This document shows, piece by piece, positions 35,640 through 47,368 of a stretch of DNA of 64,000 bases. The position numbers and the translations under genes are program-made. How positions within the stretch are numbered: position 1 is the stretch's first letter; the number at the start of each line of letters is the position of its first letter. Location of the stretch: NCBI RefSeq assembly GCF_003123685.1, contig NZ_QCYJ01000005.1, positions 1 through 64,000 on the forward strand, read 5' to 3'. The notes under the pieces are model-generated. The model was not told where the DNA came from, ran no database searches, and saw nothing but the letters and a program-made list of their open reading frames with translations. Source of the DNA: Nocardia aurea. Lineage in GTDB: Bacteria; Actinomycetota; Actinomycetes; Mycobacteriales; Mycobacteriaceae.

Positions 35640-36003
35640 AACAGCCCCCGTTTTTCGATTACGCGAAATCCATCTAGATCGTAGACGTTTGCGGCCGGTA
35701 TGCCGTCCATGGCGCAGGTCACATCTGTTCGCCAGGAATACATTCACCGGGGCACTCGTTGTAGATGACTGTCGACGTCCGGACAGCCCCGGGCCTCACC
35801 CCATCGTCGCTACGAGCGACCACCCGCCGAGAGGCGCTTGTGGGACGTCGACGCAGGTCGTGACGTCGAAGTGACGTTCGACGATCGGACGCCGCCGGGT
35901 GTACACATCCGGCGGCGTTTCGTGTTCCGACGCAACCCACGAATCGAGCACATCCTGGGCCCATTGACCGGTGCGCGACCGCTCGGAGCGATAGCCTTCC
36001 GAC
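35640..36003. other. divergent region between the AAA ATPase and the serine hydrolase
   Basis: 364 bp. An AT-rich patch near 35640-35690 probably carries the ATPase promoter. A 10-bp perfect hairpin (35889-35898 with 35909-35918) is followed by TTCG on the plus strand and looks like a terminator without an obvious gene before it. A 69-codon minus-strand frame (35796-36005) has ordinary codon use but overlaps this hairpin and the start of the next gene, so it is not called. TAGCCT (35992-35997) is a leaderless -10 box 6 nt before the ATG at 36004. Confidence 0.5.
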
Positions 36004-37356
36004 ATGGGGCGTATCCGTGGTTCGCTCGCCGCGCTCACCGCGGCAGCGCTGGTCGTGGGGAGTGCCGTCACCGCAGTCGCGCAGGCCGACCCCGTCGGAG
36101 GCGAAACCTCCTGCGCGGTGCGGTCGGACCGGGAACCGGAGCGGGCCACGCCCGAGCAGGTCGGATTCGACTCCGCTCGGCTGGACGCGGCATTGCGATT
36201 CACGGGTACGCGAAATCGTCTCAACGTACAGGTCTTTCGGCACAACTGCCTGGTCGGCGAGGGCCCGAACAACGCGGTGACCGATAACGTCGCGTGGAAT
36301 ATCTGGAGTTCCACCAAGAGTGTGGTGTCGATCCTGGTCGGAATCGCCTGGGACCGTGGCCTGATCGACCTGGACGCGCCGATCGACCGCTATCTGCCCG
36401 CGGGCCTCGGCGACGCGGCGCACCGTTCGATCACCGTGGAGAATCTGCTCACCGAAACCTCCGGGATGAAAGTCGGTGTGCTCACCGAAGGTCTCACCGG
36501 CGTCATCCCGATCGACCCCAACAGCGCGGTGCAGGCACTCGGGGTGCCGCTCGACACTCCTCCCGGCACCGCGTTCAGCTACAGCCAGCGCAATGTCGAC
36601 CTGCTGGCCTACGTCCTGGAATCGGCTATCGGCGAACCATTACAGCAGTTCACCCAGCGGGAACTGTTCGATCCGCTCGGTATCGCCCGCACCGACTACT
36701 ACTGGGCGCGCGACCGCGCGGGCCACACCTACGGCTACGCGCACCTGATGATCCCGCCCGACGACTTCGCCAAACTCGGTCTGCTGCTGAGCAACGACGG
36801 CCGATGGGGCGCGCGGCAGATCCTCTCGGAGGAATACCTCCGGAAAGCGCGCTCGCCCTCCGCGACGAACAGCTGCTACGGCTATCTGTTCTGGATCGGC
36901 CCCGGCTGCGCCGAGTTCGCGGCATTCCTGCCCCGCGATATCGTCTCGACGGCCGGATTGGGAATGCAGAACCTCTTCGTGATCCCCAGCCTCGACCTCA
37001 TGGTCATGTGGACCGGCGTCTTCGGCAATGTCAGCAGCCAGGGCATTTCCGGGGTCGTGCAGAACACCGCCGAATTACCGCACGAATTCTTCCGCAGACT
37101 CTTCGACGCCATGGTCGACAATCCGGTTCCCGATCCCGGACCGTTCGTCGAACCGCCGCTGCGCCTGGATCCGGGACGACTGGTCGACTCGAACTTCCTG
37201 CTCGCCGTCTTCGGCGTCGGCCCGTTCTCCTATCCGGGCTGCGATGTGTTCGCCTGCCTGAACTCCCCGCTGGCCGCGCCGTTCACCGACGCACCGCCCG
37301 GTTGCGCGATACTGGCCTGCCTCGGCCCGGACCCGCGCACACCGGGCATCCGCTGA
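36004..37356 (+). CDS. secreted serine hydrolase, beta-lactamase/class C PBP fold
   Basis: 450 residues with a Sec-type signal peptide (RIRGSLAALTAAALVVGSAVTAVAQA, cleavage near 28). The nucleophile motif is SxxK in WSSTKSV (near 100). The second motif reads YSQRN where YxN is usual, and HTYGYAHLMIPPDDFAKLG is typical of esterase EstB-like members. A Cys-containing tail (residues 400-450) follows. The family covers esterases, DD-peptidases and lactamases; the substrate is not predictable. The leaderless -10 box at 35992 sets the start. Confidence 0.85.
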   Translation: MGRIRGSLAALTAAALVVGSAVTAVAQADPVGGETSCAVRSDREPERATPEQVGFDSARLDAALRFTGTRNRLNVQVFRHNCLVGEGPNNAVTDNVAWNIWSSTKSVVSILVGIAWDRGLIDLDAPIDRYLPAGLGDAAHRSITVENLLTETSGMKVGVLTEGLTGVIPIDPNSAVQALGVPLDTPPGTAFSYSQRNVDLLAYVLESAIGEPLQQFTQRELFDPLGIARTDYYWARDRAGHTYGYAHLMIPPDDFAKLGLLLSNDGRWGARQILSEEYLRKARSPSATNSCYGYLFWIGPGCAEFAAFLPRDIVSTAGLGMQNLFVIPSLDLMVMWTGVFGNVSSQGISGVVQNTAELPHEFFRRLFDAMVDNPVPDPGPFVEPPLRLDPGRLVDSNFLLAVFGVGPFSYPGCDVFACLNSPLAAPFTDAPPGCAILACLGPDPRTPGIR

Positions 37357-37358
37357 CG

Positions 37359-38275
37359 CTATCCGAGCAGCCGGGTGACCCAGCCGTGCACGTCGTCGGT
37401 GCGCAGGGCCGCCGCGTGACGTTTGCGCACGGCCTGGGATATCGGGCCCGGCGTACCGCTGCCGATGACGCGACCGTCCACCTCGAGCACCGGTGCGGCG
37501 CCCGCCGACGTGCCGGTGACGAAAATCTCGTCGGCGATGTACAACTCGGTCAGATCGACACCGCGTTCGATGACGGGAATGCCGTCCTCGGCCGCGAGCG
37601 TGAGAACGGTACGCCGGTTGATACCGTCGAGAATGTCGCAGGAGACATCCGGGGTGATCAGCGTGCCACCGCGCACCAGGAAGATATTGGCCGCGCTGAG
37701 CTCACACACGTGCCCGTTGCCGTCCAGGAAGACACAATCGTCGTAACCGCTGTCGATGGCGTCCTGTTTGGCGAGCACCGAATTCACGTACGCGCCGTTG
37801 ACCTTCGCGCGTGACGGAATGGCGTTGTCCGGAATCCGACGCCACGGACTGGATTTGAGCCGCATACCGTCCTGCGGCACGATCGGCACCGCGTCGTAGA
37901 CGAACATGCTCACCTGGATCTCGCATCCGCGCACCCTGGTACCGGGAATCGATGCCACGACGTGCACCGTCGCGCGGACGAAGACGTCATCGGCGGGCGC
38001 GTTGGCGGCGATCAGTTCGACGACCGCCGACCGGAACCGCGCGAAATCCCATTCCGCCGCGAACCGGTCGATCCCGATGATCTTGCAGGATTCCTCGAGA
38101 CGCCGGAAATGATCGTCGAGGCGGAACGCGGTATACCCCGAACCCTCCGGATGGACGGGAAATACCGTGTACACGCTCAGGCCGTACAGCACCGCCGACG
38201 AGGCGATACCCACATGCGCGTCCTCGGCGCGAACCAGCCGGTCACCGAGATATACCTGGGGATGAGGGTTCGCCA

Positions 38276-38276
<1 letters not shown>
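37359..38276 (-). CDS. class IV PLP aminotransferase (branched-chain aminotransferase-like)
   Basis: 305 residues. The fold-type IV pattern is visible: VYLGDRLVRAEDAHV start, Lys for PLP in IPSRAKVNGAYVNS, and EIFVTGTSAGAAPVLEVDGR with the phosphate-binding Gly-Thr. This subgroup includes branched-chain and D-amino acid transaminases and aminodeoxychorismate lyase. The ATG at 38276 overlaps the asd stop by one base (TGATG), so it is translated with aspartate-pathway genes. A role at the end of an aspartate-derived amino acid branch is inferred. It converges on the serine hydrolase with 2 nt between stops. Confidence 0.85.
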
Positions 38277-40631
<2,355 letters not shown>

Positions 40632-40849
40632 GACAGGGTCCTCCACGATCGACGATCAGCTGCTGACAGCTGTTCAGACTACCGGCAGAAGCCTCGCGAA
40701 TCTGTGCCTACCTCTCGGGCAGTCCTCGTCGCGCCTGCCGCGACCGGGTCTTTTCCGGCCTTCGATATCGCAAAGACTCACTGGTACTTCATGTTCTGAA
40801 AGCCCGCGCCGTGACACCGACGCGGACCGGAGTCGAGGAGAATGCTGTT

Positions 40850-41260
40850 ATGAAGAGCACGGTGCTGAATGTGCGGACCGGGGGTTCGGAGGTCGTCTTC
40901 GACCTCACGCCGCAGTGCGCGGCGTTCGTCGACGGGGCGGGTGACGGACTGCTGAACATCTTCGTCCCGCACGCGACGGCGGGTATCGCGATCATCGAAC
41001 TCGGCGCGGGCAGTGATGACGATCTGCTGGCCGCCCTCGGCGATCTGCTGCCCGCAGACGATCGCTGGCGGCACGCGCACGGTGCGCGCGGCCACGGCCG
41101 CTCGCACGTGATGCCCGCGCTCATCCCGCCCTACGCCACCGTGCCCGTGCTCGCGGGCAGGCCGGCGCTGGGCACCTGGCAGTCCATCGCGCTGGTCGAC
41201 CTCAATGTCGACAACCCCGACCGCCAGGTGCGCCTGTCCTTCCTCACCGACGCGCGCTGA
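40850..41260 (+). CDS. YjbQ family protein (UPF0047)
   Basis: 136 residues, a complete YjbQ fold: NIFVPHATAGIAIIELG, GARGHGRSHVMPALI and GTWQSIALVDLN are the signature segments with conserved His. Family members show weak thiamine phosphate synthase activity and the true role is unclear. The ATG at 40850 has GAGGAG 9 nt upstream. It is divergent from ask and abuts the stop of the convergent reductase gene. Confidence 0.9.
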   Translation: MKSTVLNVRTGGSEVVFDLTPQCAAFVDGAGDGLLNIFVPHATAGIAIIELGAGSDDDLLAALGDLLPADDRWRHAHGARGHGRSHVMPALIPPYATVPVLAGRPALGTWQSIALVDLNVDNPDRQVRLSFLTDAR

Positions 41261-41836
41261 TCAGGATCTGGTGAACCAGGTCACCTGGGCGCCGTTGCCG
41301 AATTGCTCGCGCCGTGTCGGTGTGAACAGCGTGGGGTCGAATGTCCCGGAGAAGGCCGATATCCCGCTGCCCGCCACCACGGGATAGCTCTTGATGATCA
41401 GCTCGTCGATTTCGGTGAGCAGTTGTCCGGCGAGCACACCGCCGCCGCAGAGCCAGATATCGAGGCCCTGCTCTTTCTTCAGTCCGCGCACGAGTCCGAG
41501 CGGGTCGGATTCGACCAGTTCGACGTTCGGATCATCGATCCGCCCGAGCGTGCCGGACACGACGTACTGCTTCATATGGCTGTACGGACTGGTCACTCCC
41601 GCCGACAGCGCGGGTTCGTAGGTGCCGCGGCCCATGAGGACCGTGTCGCAGCGCCGGTTCGGCTGGTCGACGGCCATACCGACGTGACCGCGCAGATGGG
41701 TGGGTACGAATTCGGGATATTCCGCGTTGGTCCACGCGCCCATCTCGGCGTCCAGGGGATAGAAATCGTATTCGCCGCCCGGACCGGCGATGTAGCCGTC
41801 GAGCGAGACACCCACGTAGTAGACGAGTTTTCGCAT
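41261..41836 (-). CDS. dihydrofolate reductase-like (RibD C-terminal) protein
   Basis: 191 residues. The RibD_C/DHFR-like pattern is present: VYYVGVSLDGYIAGPGGEYD, VLMGRGTYEP, and GLDIWLCGGGVLAGQLLTEIDELII. These proteins bind NADPH and act on unidentified substrates. It is divergent from a TetR gene over a pair of inverted repeats, indicating control by that regulator. The ATG at 41836 fits the family start MRKLVYY. Confidence 0.9.
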   Translation of the reverse strand: MRKLVYYVGVSLDGYIAGPGGEYDFYPLDAEMGAWTNAEYPEFVPTHLRGHVGMAVDQPNRRCDTVLMGRGTYEPALSAGVTSPYSHMKQYVVSGTLGRIDDPNVELVESDPLGLVRGLKKEQGLDIWLCGGGVLAGQLLTEIDELIIKSYPVVAGSGISAFSGTFDPTLFTPTRREQFGNGAQVTWFTRS

Positions 41837-41852
41837 TCGGATACCACCCAAC

Positions 41853-41894
41853 CTGTAGTACTCTATCTGGAGTGGTTTAAAGATAGTACTACAG
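41853..41894. promoter_or_regulatory. TetR operator between the divergent reductase and tetR genes
   Basis: CTGTAGTACT (41853-41862) and AGTACTACAG (41885-41894) are perfect 10-bp inverted repeats, 22 bp apart. The inner TAGTACTA (41884-41891) is itself a palindrome. They lie between the two start codons in an AT-rich stretch. Confidence 0.7.
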
Positions 41895-41909
41895 ATGGAG
41901 TGGTGTCAA

Positions 41910-42524
41910 GTGCGGACCAACCCGGAGCGACGGCGGGCGCTGATCGATGCGGCGATCGAGGTACTGGCCGCCCAGGGCGCGCGCGGGCTCACCTTCCGCG
42001 CGGTGGACAAGGAGGCGGGCGTGCCCGCCGGTACCGCGTCCAATTACTTCGCCAACCGCGACGACCTGCTGACCCAGGCGGGCGCACGGTTCTACGAGCG
42101 ATTGCAGCCGAGCCCGGAAGTGATGGCGAAGGTGACCGAGGGGCCGAAGACCCGGGCGAACATCACCGAACTCATGACCGACGTGGTCGGGCGGATCGAA
42201 GCGTTCAGCACCGGATACCTCGCACTGCTGGAACTGCGCCTGGAGGCCACCAGGCGACCGGCGCTGCGCGAGGTGCTGACCGAACGGGTCCGCGCCGATC
42301 TGGAATTCAATGTGCGCAACCATCTCGACGCCGGGATGCCGGGTGACGAGCAGACGGTACGTCTGCTGTACCTGGCGCTGAACTGGCTGATCCTGGACCG
42401 CCTCACCCTGCCCGGACTGTTCACCGAGGAACAGGGCGCGGCCTTGATCGAGGACGCGGTCCATCGACTCGTCGGCCCGGAATCGAAAGACGAGCCACAT
42501 CACAGCAGGTCGAACGGGTTGTGA
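41910..42524 (+). CDS. TetR-family regulator
   Basis: 204 residues. The helix-turn-helix is GLTFRAVDKEAGVPAGTASNYFANRDDLL. The C-terminal part (55-200) is an all-helical ligand domain. It is divergent from the RibD-like reductase and shares with it an inverted-repeat operator, so it probably represses itself and the reductase. The GTG at 41910 is chosen because GGAG at 41897-41900 sits 9 nt upstream; an ATG at 41895 overlaps the operator. Confidence 0.88.
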   Translation: MRTNPERRRALIDAAIEVLAAQGARGLTFRAVDKEAGVPAGTASNYFANRDDLLTQAGARFYERLQPSPEVMAKVTEGPKTRANITELMTDVVGRIEAFSTGYLALLELRLEATRRPALREVLTERVRADLEFNVRNHLDAGMPGDEQTVRLLYLALNWLILDRLTLPGLFTEEQGAALIEDAVHRLVGPESKDEPHHSRSNGL

Positions 42525-42557
42525 CCCGCGTCACTCACGGTCGATAATGGGGTGATG

Positions 42558-42746
42558 ATGGCGAATGTCGGAGACCGGCTGCACGTGCACGGGCACGTGG
42601 TCGGACAGCGTGACCACCAGGGCGAGATCATCGAAGTGCGCGGCAGGGGCGGATCACCGCCGTACGTCGTGCGATTCGACGACGGACACGAGTCACTGAT
42701 GTACCCCGGACCCGACGCGATCGTCGAGCCTGCCACCGCCGACTGA
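42558..42746 (+). CDS. DUF1918 small protein
   Basis: 62 residues. MANVGDRLHVHGHVVGQ and PPYVVRFDDGHESLMYPGPDA match the DUF1918 SH3-like domain widespread in actinobacteria. Function unknown. GTG, ATG, ATG occur in consecutive codons from 42552; the third (42558) is preferred as the GGGG Shine-Dalgarno at 42549-42552 then has room. Confidence 0.85.
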   Translation: MANVGDRLHVHGHVVGQRDHQGEIIEVRGRGGSPPYVVRFDDGHESLMYPGPDAIVEPATAD

Positions 42747-42912
42747 CGGCATGTGCCCCCGATGATTGGCGCCGTTCTCTGTCCCGGCGCACTTCGGGCG
42801 ACATCACTACCGGTCGGTAGAGCCATACTGGAACCGAATAGCCAGGTTGACGGATGTGAAGACGGCTGTGCAGAATCGGCCGAGTTGATCCGCCGGGGGG
42901 TGGAGGTATGGC

Positions 42913-43368
42913 ATGCGCACGAAAATCGACATTCACTTTGTCGTCGACATCACCCCGGCACAGGTTCTAGAGGCCCTGGCGGCCACCGAGATGTTCCCCG
43001 AGTGGTCCACCTACCACGACGCGCGCGTGGCGACCCGCGACGAGCAGGGCAGACCGCACCGGGTCTACGTCACCGCCGACGTGATGGGAAGTTCCGATCT
43101 CCAGGTCCTCGAATACGAGTGGACCGAATCGCGCTGCGCCTGGCAGGTGGTCGACAGTTCGCGCGGCATCGGCGGCGACGGCTGGTTCCAGGTCGCGCCG
43201 GGCCCTTCCGGAACCAAGGTCTGGTACCACGTCACCGTGCATTCGCGGATTCCGCTGCCGGGGCTGCTGATGAAGCGCACGGTCCAGCGGTGGCACGAGA
43301 CCGTGGTCCAGAATTTCATCGAATTCGCCGAGGCGTACCCCGAGCCCAGGGACTACCAGATGATGTGA
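42913..43368 (+). CDS. SRPBCC (START-like) domain protein
   Basis: 151 residues that form one polyketide cyclase/START-like fold: MFPEWSTYHDARVATRDEQG near the start, WFQVAPGPSGTKVWYHVT in the middle and a long C-terminal helix (MKRTVQRWHETVVQNFIEFAE). Such proteins bind lipids or hydrophobic ligands in the cytoplasm. The ATG follows a GGGGGGTGGAGGT-rich Shine-Dalgarno region. Confidence 0.85.
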   Translation: MRTKIDIHFVVDITPAQVLEALAATEMFPEWSTYHDARVATRDEQGRPHRVYVTADVMGSSDLQVLEYEWTESRCAWQVVDSSRGIGGDGWFQVAPGPSGTKVWYHVTVHSRIPLPGLLMKRTVQRWHETVVQNFIEFAEAYPEPRDYQMM

Positions 43369-43444
43369 CCGGAATCGTCCCGACGATTTCGCCGAGGGAA
43401 AACCTCGGTCGCCGACCCGGTCCCCGGATGCGACGATATCCACC

Positions 43445-44653
43445 ATGATCGGTAGCAAGAGGATTCGGTTCCAATCGCAGGCCGAGAACGGCGCGGTCAC
43501 CCAGCTCGAGTTGTTCTTCGATCTCGTCATCGTCTTCGCGTTCACCATGGTCACCGATCTCGCGGCCCACGAGACCACGGCTCAGAACATGCTGCGCGCG
43601 GTGCTGGTGCTCGCGGTCATGTGGTGGGTGTGGATCGCGTATTCCTGGCTGGGCAATGTGGTCAAGGCGGACGAGGGTTTCACCCGCGTCGCGATGTTCG
43701 CGGCGATGGGCGGTGGCCTGATCGCGGCCATCACGATCCCCGAGGCCTTCCGGGATCTGCCCGGCGGCTGGTTCGGCCCGCTGGTGTTCGCGATCGCCTA
43801 TCTGGTGACCAGGATGATCCACGTCGGAGTCTTCTACTTCGCCAGCGCCGAAGATCCTCAGCTGCGCGGTCAGGTCACCCGCTGGGCGCTCGGCTCCATC
43901 ACCATCGGCACCACCCTGCTCGTGATCGCCGCGATGACCGACGGGCGCGTGCAGACCATCCTGTGGATCGCCGCGATCGCGGGCGACATGCTGTGGACGA
44001 TCCTGGCGGGCGAGGACTGGCGGGTGAATTCCGCCGGCCATTTCGCCGAGCGCTACGGACTGATCATCATCGTCGCGCTGGGCGAATCCATCGTGTCCAT
44101 CGGCATCGGGGTCGCCGGGCTACCGATCTCCTGGCCGATCGCCGTCGGATCGTTGCTCGGCCTCGCGATCGCCGGACTGCTGTGGTGGGCCTATTTCGAC
44201 GTCGCCGCGCTGGCGGTGGAACACGAACTGAAGCGCGCGACGGGTCAGCGTCAGATCAAGATCGCCCGCAACTGCTACACCTATTGGCATTTCCCGATGA
44301 TCGTCGGCATCATCGGCCTCTCGCTCGGCCTCAAAAAGGTGCTGTACTACGTCGGCGACGCCTCGGACCACACCCTGAAGGACGCGCTGTACGGGATCCC
44401 GCTGTTCGCGCTCTACGGCGGCGTCGTGCTGTACCTGATCGCGCTGGTGGGCTTCAAACACTATGCGACAGGCCAGATCACGGTGCCGCGCGTAGTCGCC
44501 GCCGTGGCCTTGCTCGCGCTGATACCGCTCGCGTGCGCGCTACCGGCGCTGGCCTCGCTCACCCTGTTGTGCGCTGTACTCGTGGTGCTGATCGTCTGGG
44601 AGACAAAGCGTTACGCGCGGCCGCGCGAGGAGATCAGGCACGGCGCGCACTGA
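43445..44653 (+). CDS. low temperature requirement A (LtrA) family membrane protein
   Basis: 402 residues with about ten to eleven membrane helices. The LtrA signature is VTQLELFFDLVIVFAFTMV near the start and ERYGLIIIVALGESIVSIG in the centre, then YWHFPMIVGII. The function is unknown; the name comes from Listeria cold growth. Its stop is 6 nt from the convergent voltage-sensor-like gene. Confidence 0.92.
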   Translation: MIGSKRIRFQSQAENGAVTQLELFFDLVIVFAFTMVTDLAAHETTAQNMLRAVLVLAVMWWVWIAYSWLGNVVKADEGFTRVAMFAAMGGGLIAAITIPEAFRDLPGGWFGPLVFAIAYLVTRMIHVGVFYFASAEDPQLRGQVTRWALGSITIGTTLLVIAAMTDGRVQTILWIAAIAGDMLWTILAGEDWRVNSAGHFAERYGLIIIVALGESIVSIGIGVAGLPISWPIAVGSLLGLAIAGLLWWAYFDVAALAVEHELKRATGQRQIKIARNCYTYWHFPMIVGIIGLSLGLKKVLYYVGDASDHTLKDALYGIPLFALYGGVVLYLIALVGFKHYATGQITVPRVVAAVALLALIPLACALPALASLTLLCAVLVVLIVWETKRYARPREEIRHGAH

Positions 44654-44659
44654 CCGGCG

Positions 44660-45508
44660 TCACGGATTGCTCGACTGCTGCATGAGCAGGTGCCGAACCC
44701 TGCGCTCGTGCGGGGTGTGGCCGTAATAGGACGGCTCGACCCGCACGCCGTCGCGCACCGCCGTCCTGATCTGGTCGACGTTCTCGCGGATCATGTCCGA
44801 GACCAGTTCGTCGGTCCTCGGATCGGCGAGTACCTGGAAGACGATGCGGAAGGTGGTGTCGGCGACCAGTCGCATGATGTCCTCGTGGAAGGGGATGTAG
44901 CGGACCTTGCCCGCGGCCGGATCCTTCTTGATGAGTTCGACGATCATCTCGTCCATCTCCGACCGGTTCTCCTCCAACGCGGCGGCGATATTGCGGGTGT
45001 AGTGACCGGTGCGCAGCACATGCGCCACCTCGTCGAGTACGGCGATCGTCATCGGCCGCTTGATCACGTCGACGATGGTTTTCACGAAATGGTTGACCAC
45101 CGCGGCGGTCACCCGGTCACCGAGCGCCCGATCGGCCACCCGCCCGAGCCGCACCGCGATGACCACGATGCGCAGCAGCCGGAAACCGCGGAAGAACGGG
45201 CTGGTCACCGGGATCATGCCGAGCACTTCGTACCAGTAGACGAACGGGAAGGTCCACGGCCAGCCCGCGCGACGCCAGCGCCACAGGAATTCCGCGGCGA
45301 AGATCCCGCAGATGACCCAGTCGGTGACCACGACCGTGTGGTAGACGGTGTCGGACACCGTGAAGAAGCTGACCCAGACGACCAGCACGAGCGAGACGAC
45401 AGCCAGTGCCAGCATGACCAGATCGGTCCACAAAGCGGGCCGCTTGTCCGCGGCCCGGGCCGGATCCGACGCCGCGTCGACATTCGACGGGGTGGTAGAA
45501 GCTGCCAC
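44660..45508 (-). CDS. voltage-sensor-like membrane protein without a pore domain
   Basis: 282 residues. Four membrane helices (about 28-135) end in FRLLRIVVIAVRLGRVADR, an S4-like segment with regularly spaced Arg. No ion-channel pore loop follows. Instead there is a cytoplasmic helical domain (140-270) with RTGHYTRNIAAALEENRSEMDEMIVELIKKD. It resembles the ion-transporter superfamily S1-S4 module. A role as a voltage or pH sensor is inferred and unproven. Convergent with LtrA. Confidence 0.75.
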   Translation of the reverse strand: MAASTTPSNVDAASDPARAADKRPALWTDLVMLALAVVSLVLVVWVSFFTVSDTVYHTVVVTDWVICGIFAAEFLWRWRRAGWPWTFPFVYWYEVLGMIPVTSPFFRGFRLLRIVVIAVRLGRVADRALGDRVTAAVVNHFVKTIVDVIKRPMTIAVLDEVAHVLRTGHYTRNIAAALEENRSEMDEMIVELIKKDPAAGKVRYIPFHEDIMRLVADTTFRIVFQVLADPRTDELVSDMIRENVDQIRTAVRDGVRVEPSYYGHTPHERRVRHLLMQQSSNP

Positions 45509-45637
45509 AGGAGGATCCCTTCAACGCCGAACGGTCAGCCGAGAGTAGCCCGCCGCGGCGGCCCGTACCGGCGTACACGCACCATATCCACCGTCCACGC
45601 GGCGAATCCGATCAGCGGCCCGCGGGGGCCGAAGGGC

Positions 45638-47260
45638 TCAGCGACCTTCCCGGATGACGGCCTCGATATTGCGTTCGGCAAGGGCGGTGATGGTGAGCGA
45701 CGGATTGACCGTGCCGGTGCTTCCCGGTATCGCCGCGCCGTCCATGACGTAGAGACCGGGATGGCCGTGCACCCGCCCGTACCCGTCGGTGGCCTTGCCG
45801 AGTACCGCCCCGCCCAGCGGATGGGCGGTGAACATCGCGTTGGCGTCGTAGCCGAGGGCGCTGTATTCGACGAGGGCGTCCGCGGCCTCGGCGACTCGGC
45901 GATCGACCGCGCGGGCCACCGCCGTGGTCTCCTCGCGATTGCGCACCGACCAGGACAGCCCGACCGAATCCGAGCCTCGGTCGTAGCCGAATCGGGTGCG
46001 AGTGGAGTCGAGCACCATGCCGAGGGAGGCGAGCGCGCCGGTTTCGAAGGGGATGCCGGGGATGTACCAGTTCTCCAGGGTCACCGGCGCGGTGCGCTCG
46101 TCGAAGATCCGGCTCGCGCTCGGCACGCCCTGCCCGAAACCGCCGACGGCGCTCGCGCCGCGGGCCAGCACGACGTCACCGTTGGTGCCCCAGCCCGCGC
46201 CGATGTGCTCGTTGAGATTCGGCAGCGTGCCGGTGGCCTGGGCGCGTACCAGCAGTTCGGAGGTGCCGATGGAACCCGCGCCGAGGAAGAGGCGGTCGCA
46301 GGTCAGCGTGCGGGTGCCGAGCCGGTCGCCGGTGGGCGACAGTGTGGTCACCGTCACCGTGAAACGTCCGCCGGACTCCTGGGCGATGCTGTCGACACGG
46401 TGGCCGGGGAAGATCGCCGCCTTCCCGGTCTCCCTGGCGTACCGCAGGTAGTTCTGGTTCAGGTCGAATTTCGCGCCGTTGGAATTGCCGAGATTGCTGC
46501 GCGCCACCGTGGCCGACGCACGGGTGGCCCCGGCGAGTTCGGCACGAAGCACATCCCAGGTGAAGATCGAATCGTTGGGCAGCGGTTGATATCCCGCCTT
46601 GCGCACCTGCGCGTCCCACGCCCTGGAGTGCGTGAAGGGTTGGGCGGCATAGAGATCGGCGGGAATCGGGTCGAGTCGCAACATCTGCCTGACCCGGGGG
46701 TAGTAGACGCTGTCGAGTTCCCCGTAGTCGGCGACGCCGCCGAAGACGTGATCGAAGAACCGGCGTTCCGGGGCGACCATCGCGCCGGTGAAGATCACCG
46801 AACCGCCGCCGACCGCCGCGGCCCGCCACACATCGATGCCCGGGTAGGAGGTGCAGTCGAGCACACCGCCGAAACTGGCGAACTGCATCGGGACCTTGGT
46901 GACGCCGGTGAAACTGGTGCGATGCCAGAAACCCCGGCCGTCGGGTAGGTCGTCACCGGTGAAGATCTCGCGCCACGGATCGTTGGGCCACTGCGAGCCC
47001 CGTTCGAGCACGGTCGTGGCGACACCGGACTGCGCCAGCCGCAGCGCGGTGACCGAGGCCCCGAATCCGGAGCCGATCACGATCGCCGGGGAATGCTCCG
47101 GCGGATCGGGCAGCGTCGCGAAGATCTCGGGAACCCACTCGCGGAACAGGTTGAACCAGAGCGGATCCGCCGCCGCCGGGCGAGTACCGAGCACGGAACC
47201 GCCCGCGGCTCCGAACAGCGCCGCCGCGCCCGCCGCCCGAAAGAAGGCGCGTCTATCCAC
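45638..47260 (-). CDS. secreted GMC oxidoreductase, cholesterol oxidase type
   Basis: 540 residues. A Tat signal (DRRAFFRAAGAAALFGAAGG) ends near 32. FAD binding is seen in AIVIGSGFGASVTALRLA with Glu in LERG. The class I cholesterol oxidase blocks FGGVLDCTSYPG, AVGGGSVIFTGAMVAPERRFF and NFDLNQNY-like sequence are present. Active-site residues are His in TAHPLGGAVLG and Asn in GTVNPSLTI. It oxidises 3-beta-hydroxysterols to cholestenone outside the cell. Substrate range beyond sterols cannot be excluded. Confidence 0.88.
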   Translation of the reverse strand: MDRRAFFRAAGAAALFGAAGGSVLGTRPAAADPLWFNLFREWVPEIFATLPDPPEHSPAIVIGSGFGASVTALRLAQSGVATTVLERGSQWPNDPWREIFTGDDLPDGRGFWHRTSFTGVTKVPMQFASFGGVLDCTSYPGIDVWRAAAVGGGSVIFTGAMVAPERRFFDHVFGGVADYGELDSVYYPRVRQMLRLDPIPADLYAAQPFTHSRAWDAQVRKAGYQPLPNDSIFTWDVLRAELAGATRASATVARSNLGNSNGAKFDLNQNYLRYARETGKAAIFPGHRVDSIAQESGGRFTVTVTTLSPTGDRLGTRTLTCDRLFLGAGSIGTSELLVRAQATGTLPNLNEHIGAGWGTNGDVVLARGASAVGGFGQGVPSASRIFDERTAPVTLENWYIPGIPFETGALASLGMVLDSTRTRFGYDRGSDSVGLSWSVRNREETTAVARAVDRRVAEAADALVEYSALGYDANAMFTAHPLGGAVLGKATDGYGRVHGHPGLYVMDGAAIPGSTGTVNPSLTITALAERNIEAVIREGR

Positions 47261-47368
47261 CGGCCACCTCCCTCATCACGCATGGCCGAGGCGCAGATTA
47301 CCGGTATTTCGGCGTACAAACCACACCGATCGCGGCCGAAGAACACCGCGACGGCGGTAATTACACGG

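Noticed and set aside
35636..35710. A 24-residue frame MDGIPAANVYDLDGFRVIEK... overlapping the AAA ATPase start by GTGA
   Set aside because: AT-rich codons and no Shine-Dalgarno; the stretch is better explained as the promoter.
35796..36005. A 69-codon minus-strand frame with normal codon use
   Set aside because: It overlaps the start of the serine hydrolase and includes a terminator-like hairpin; no Shine-Dalgarno is visible.
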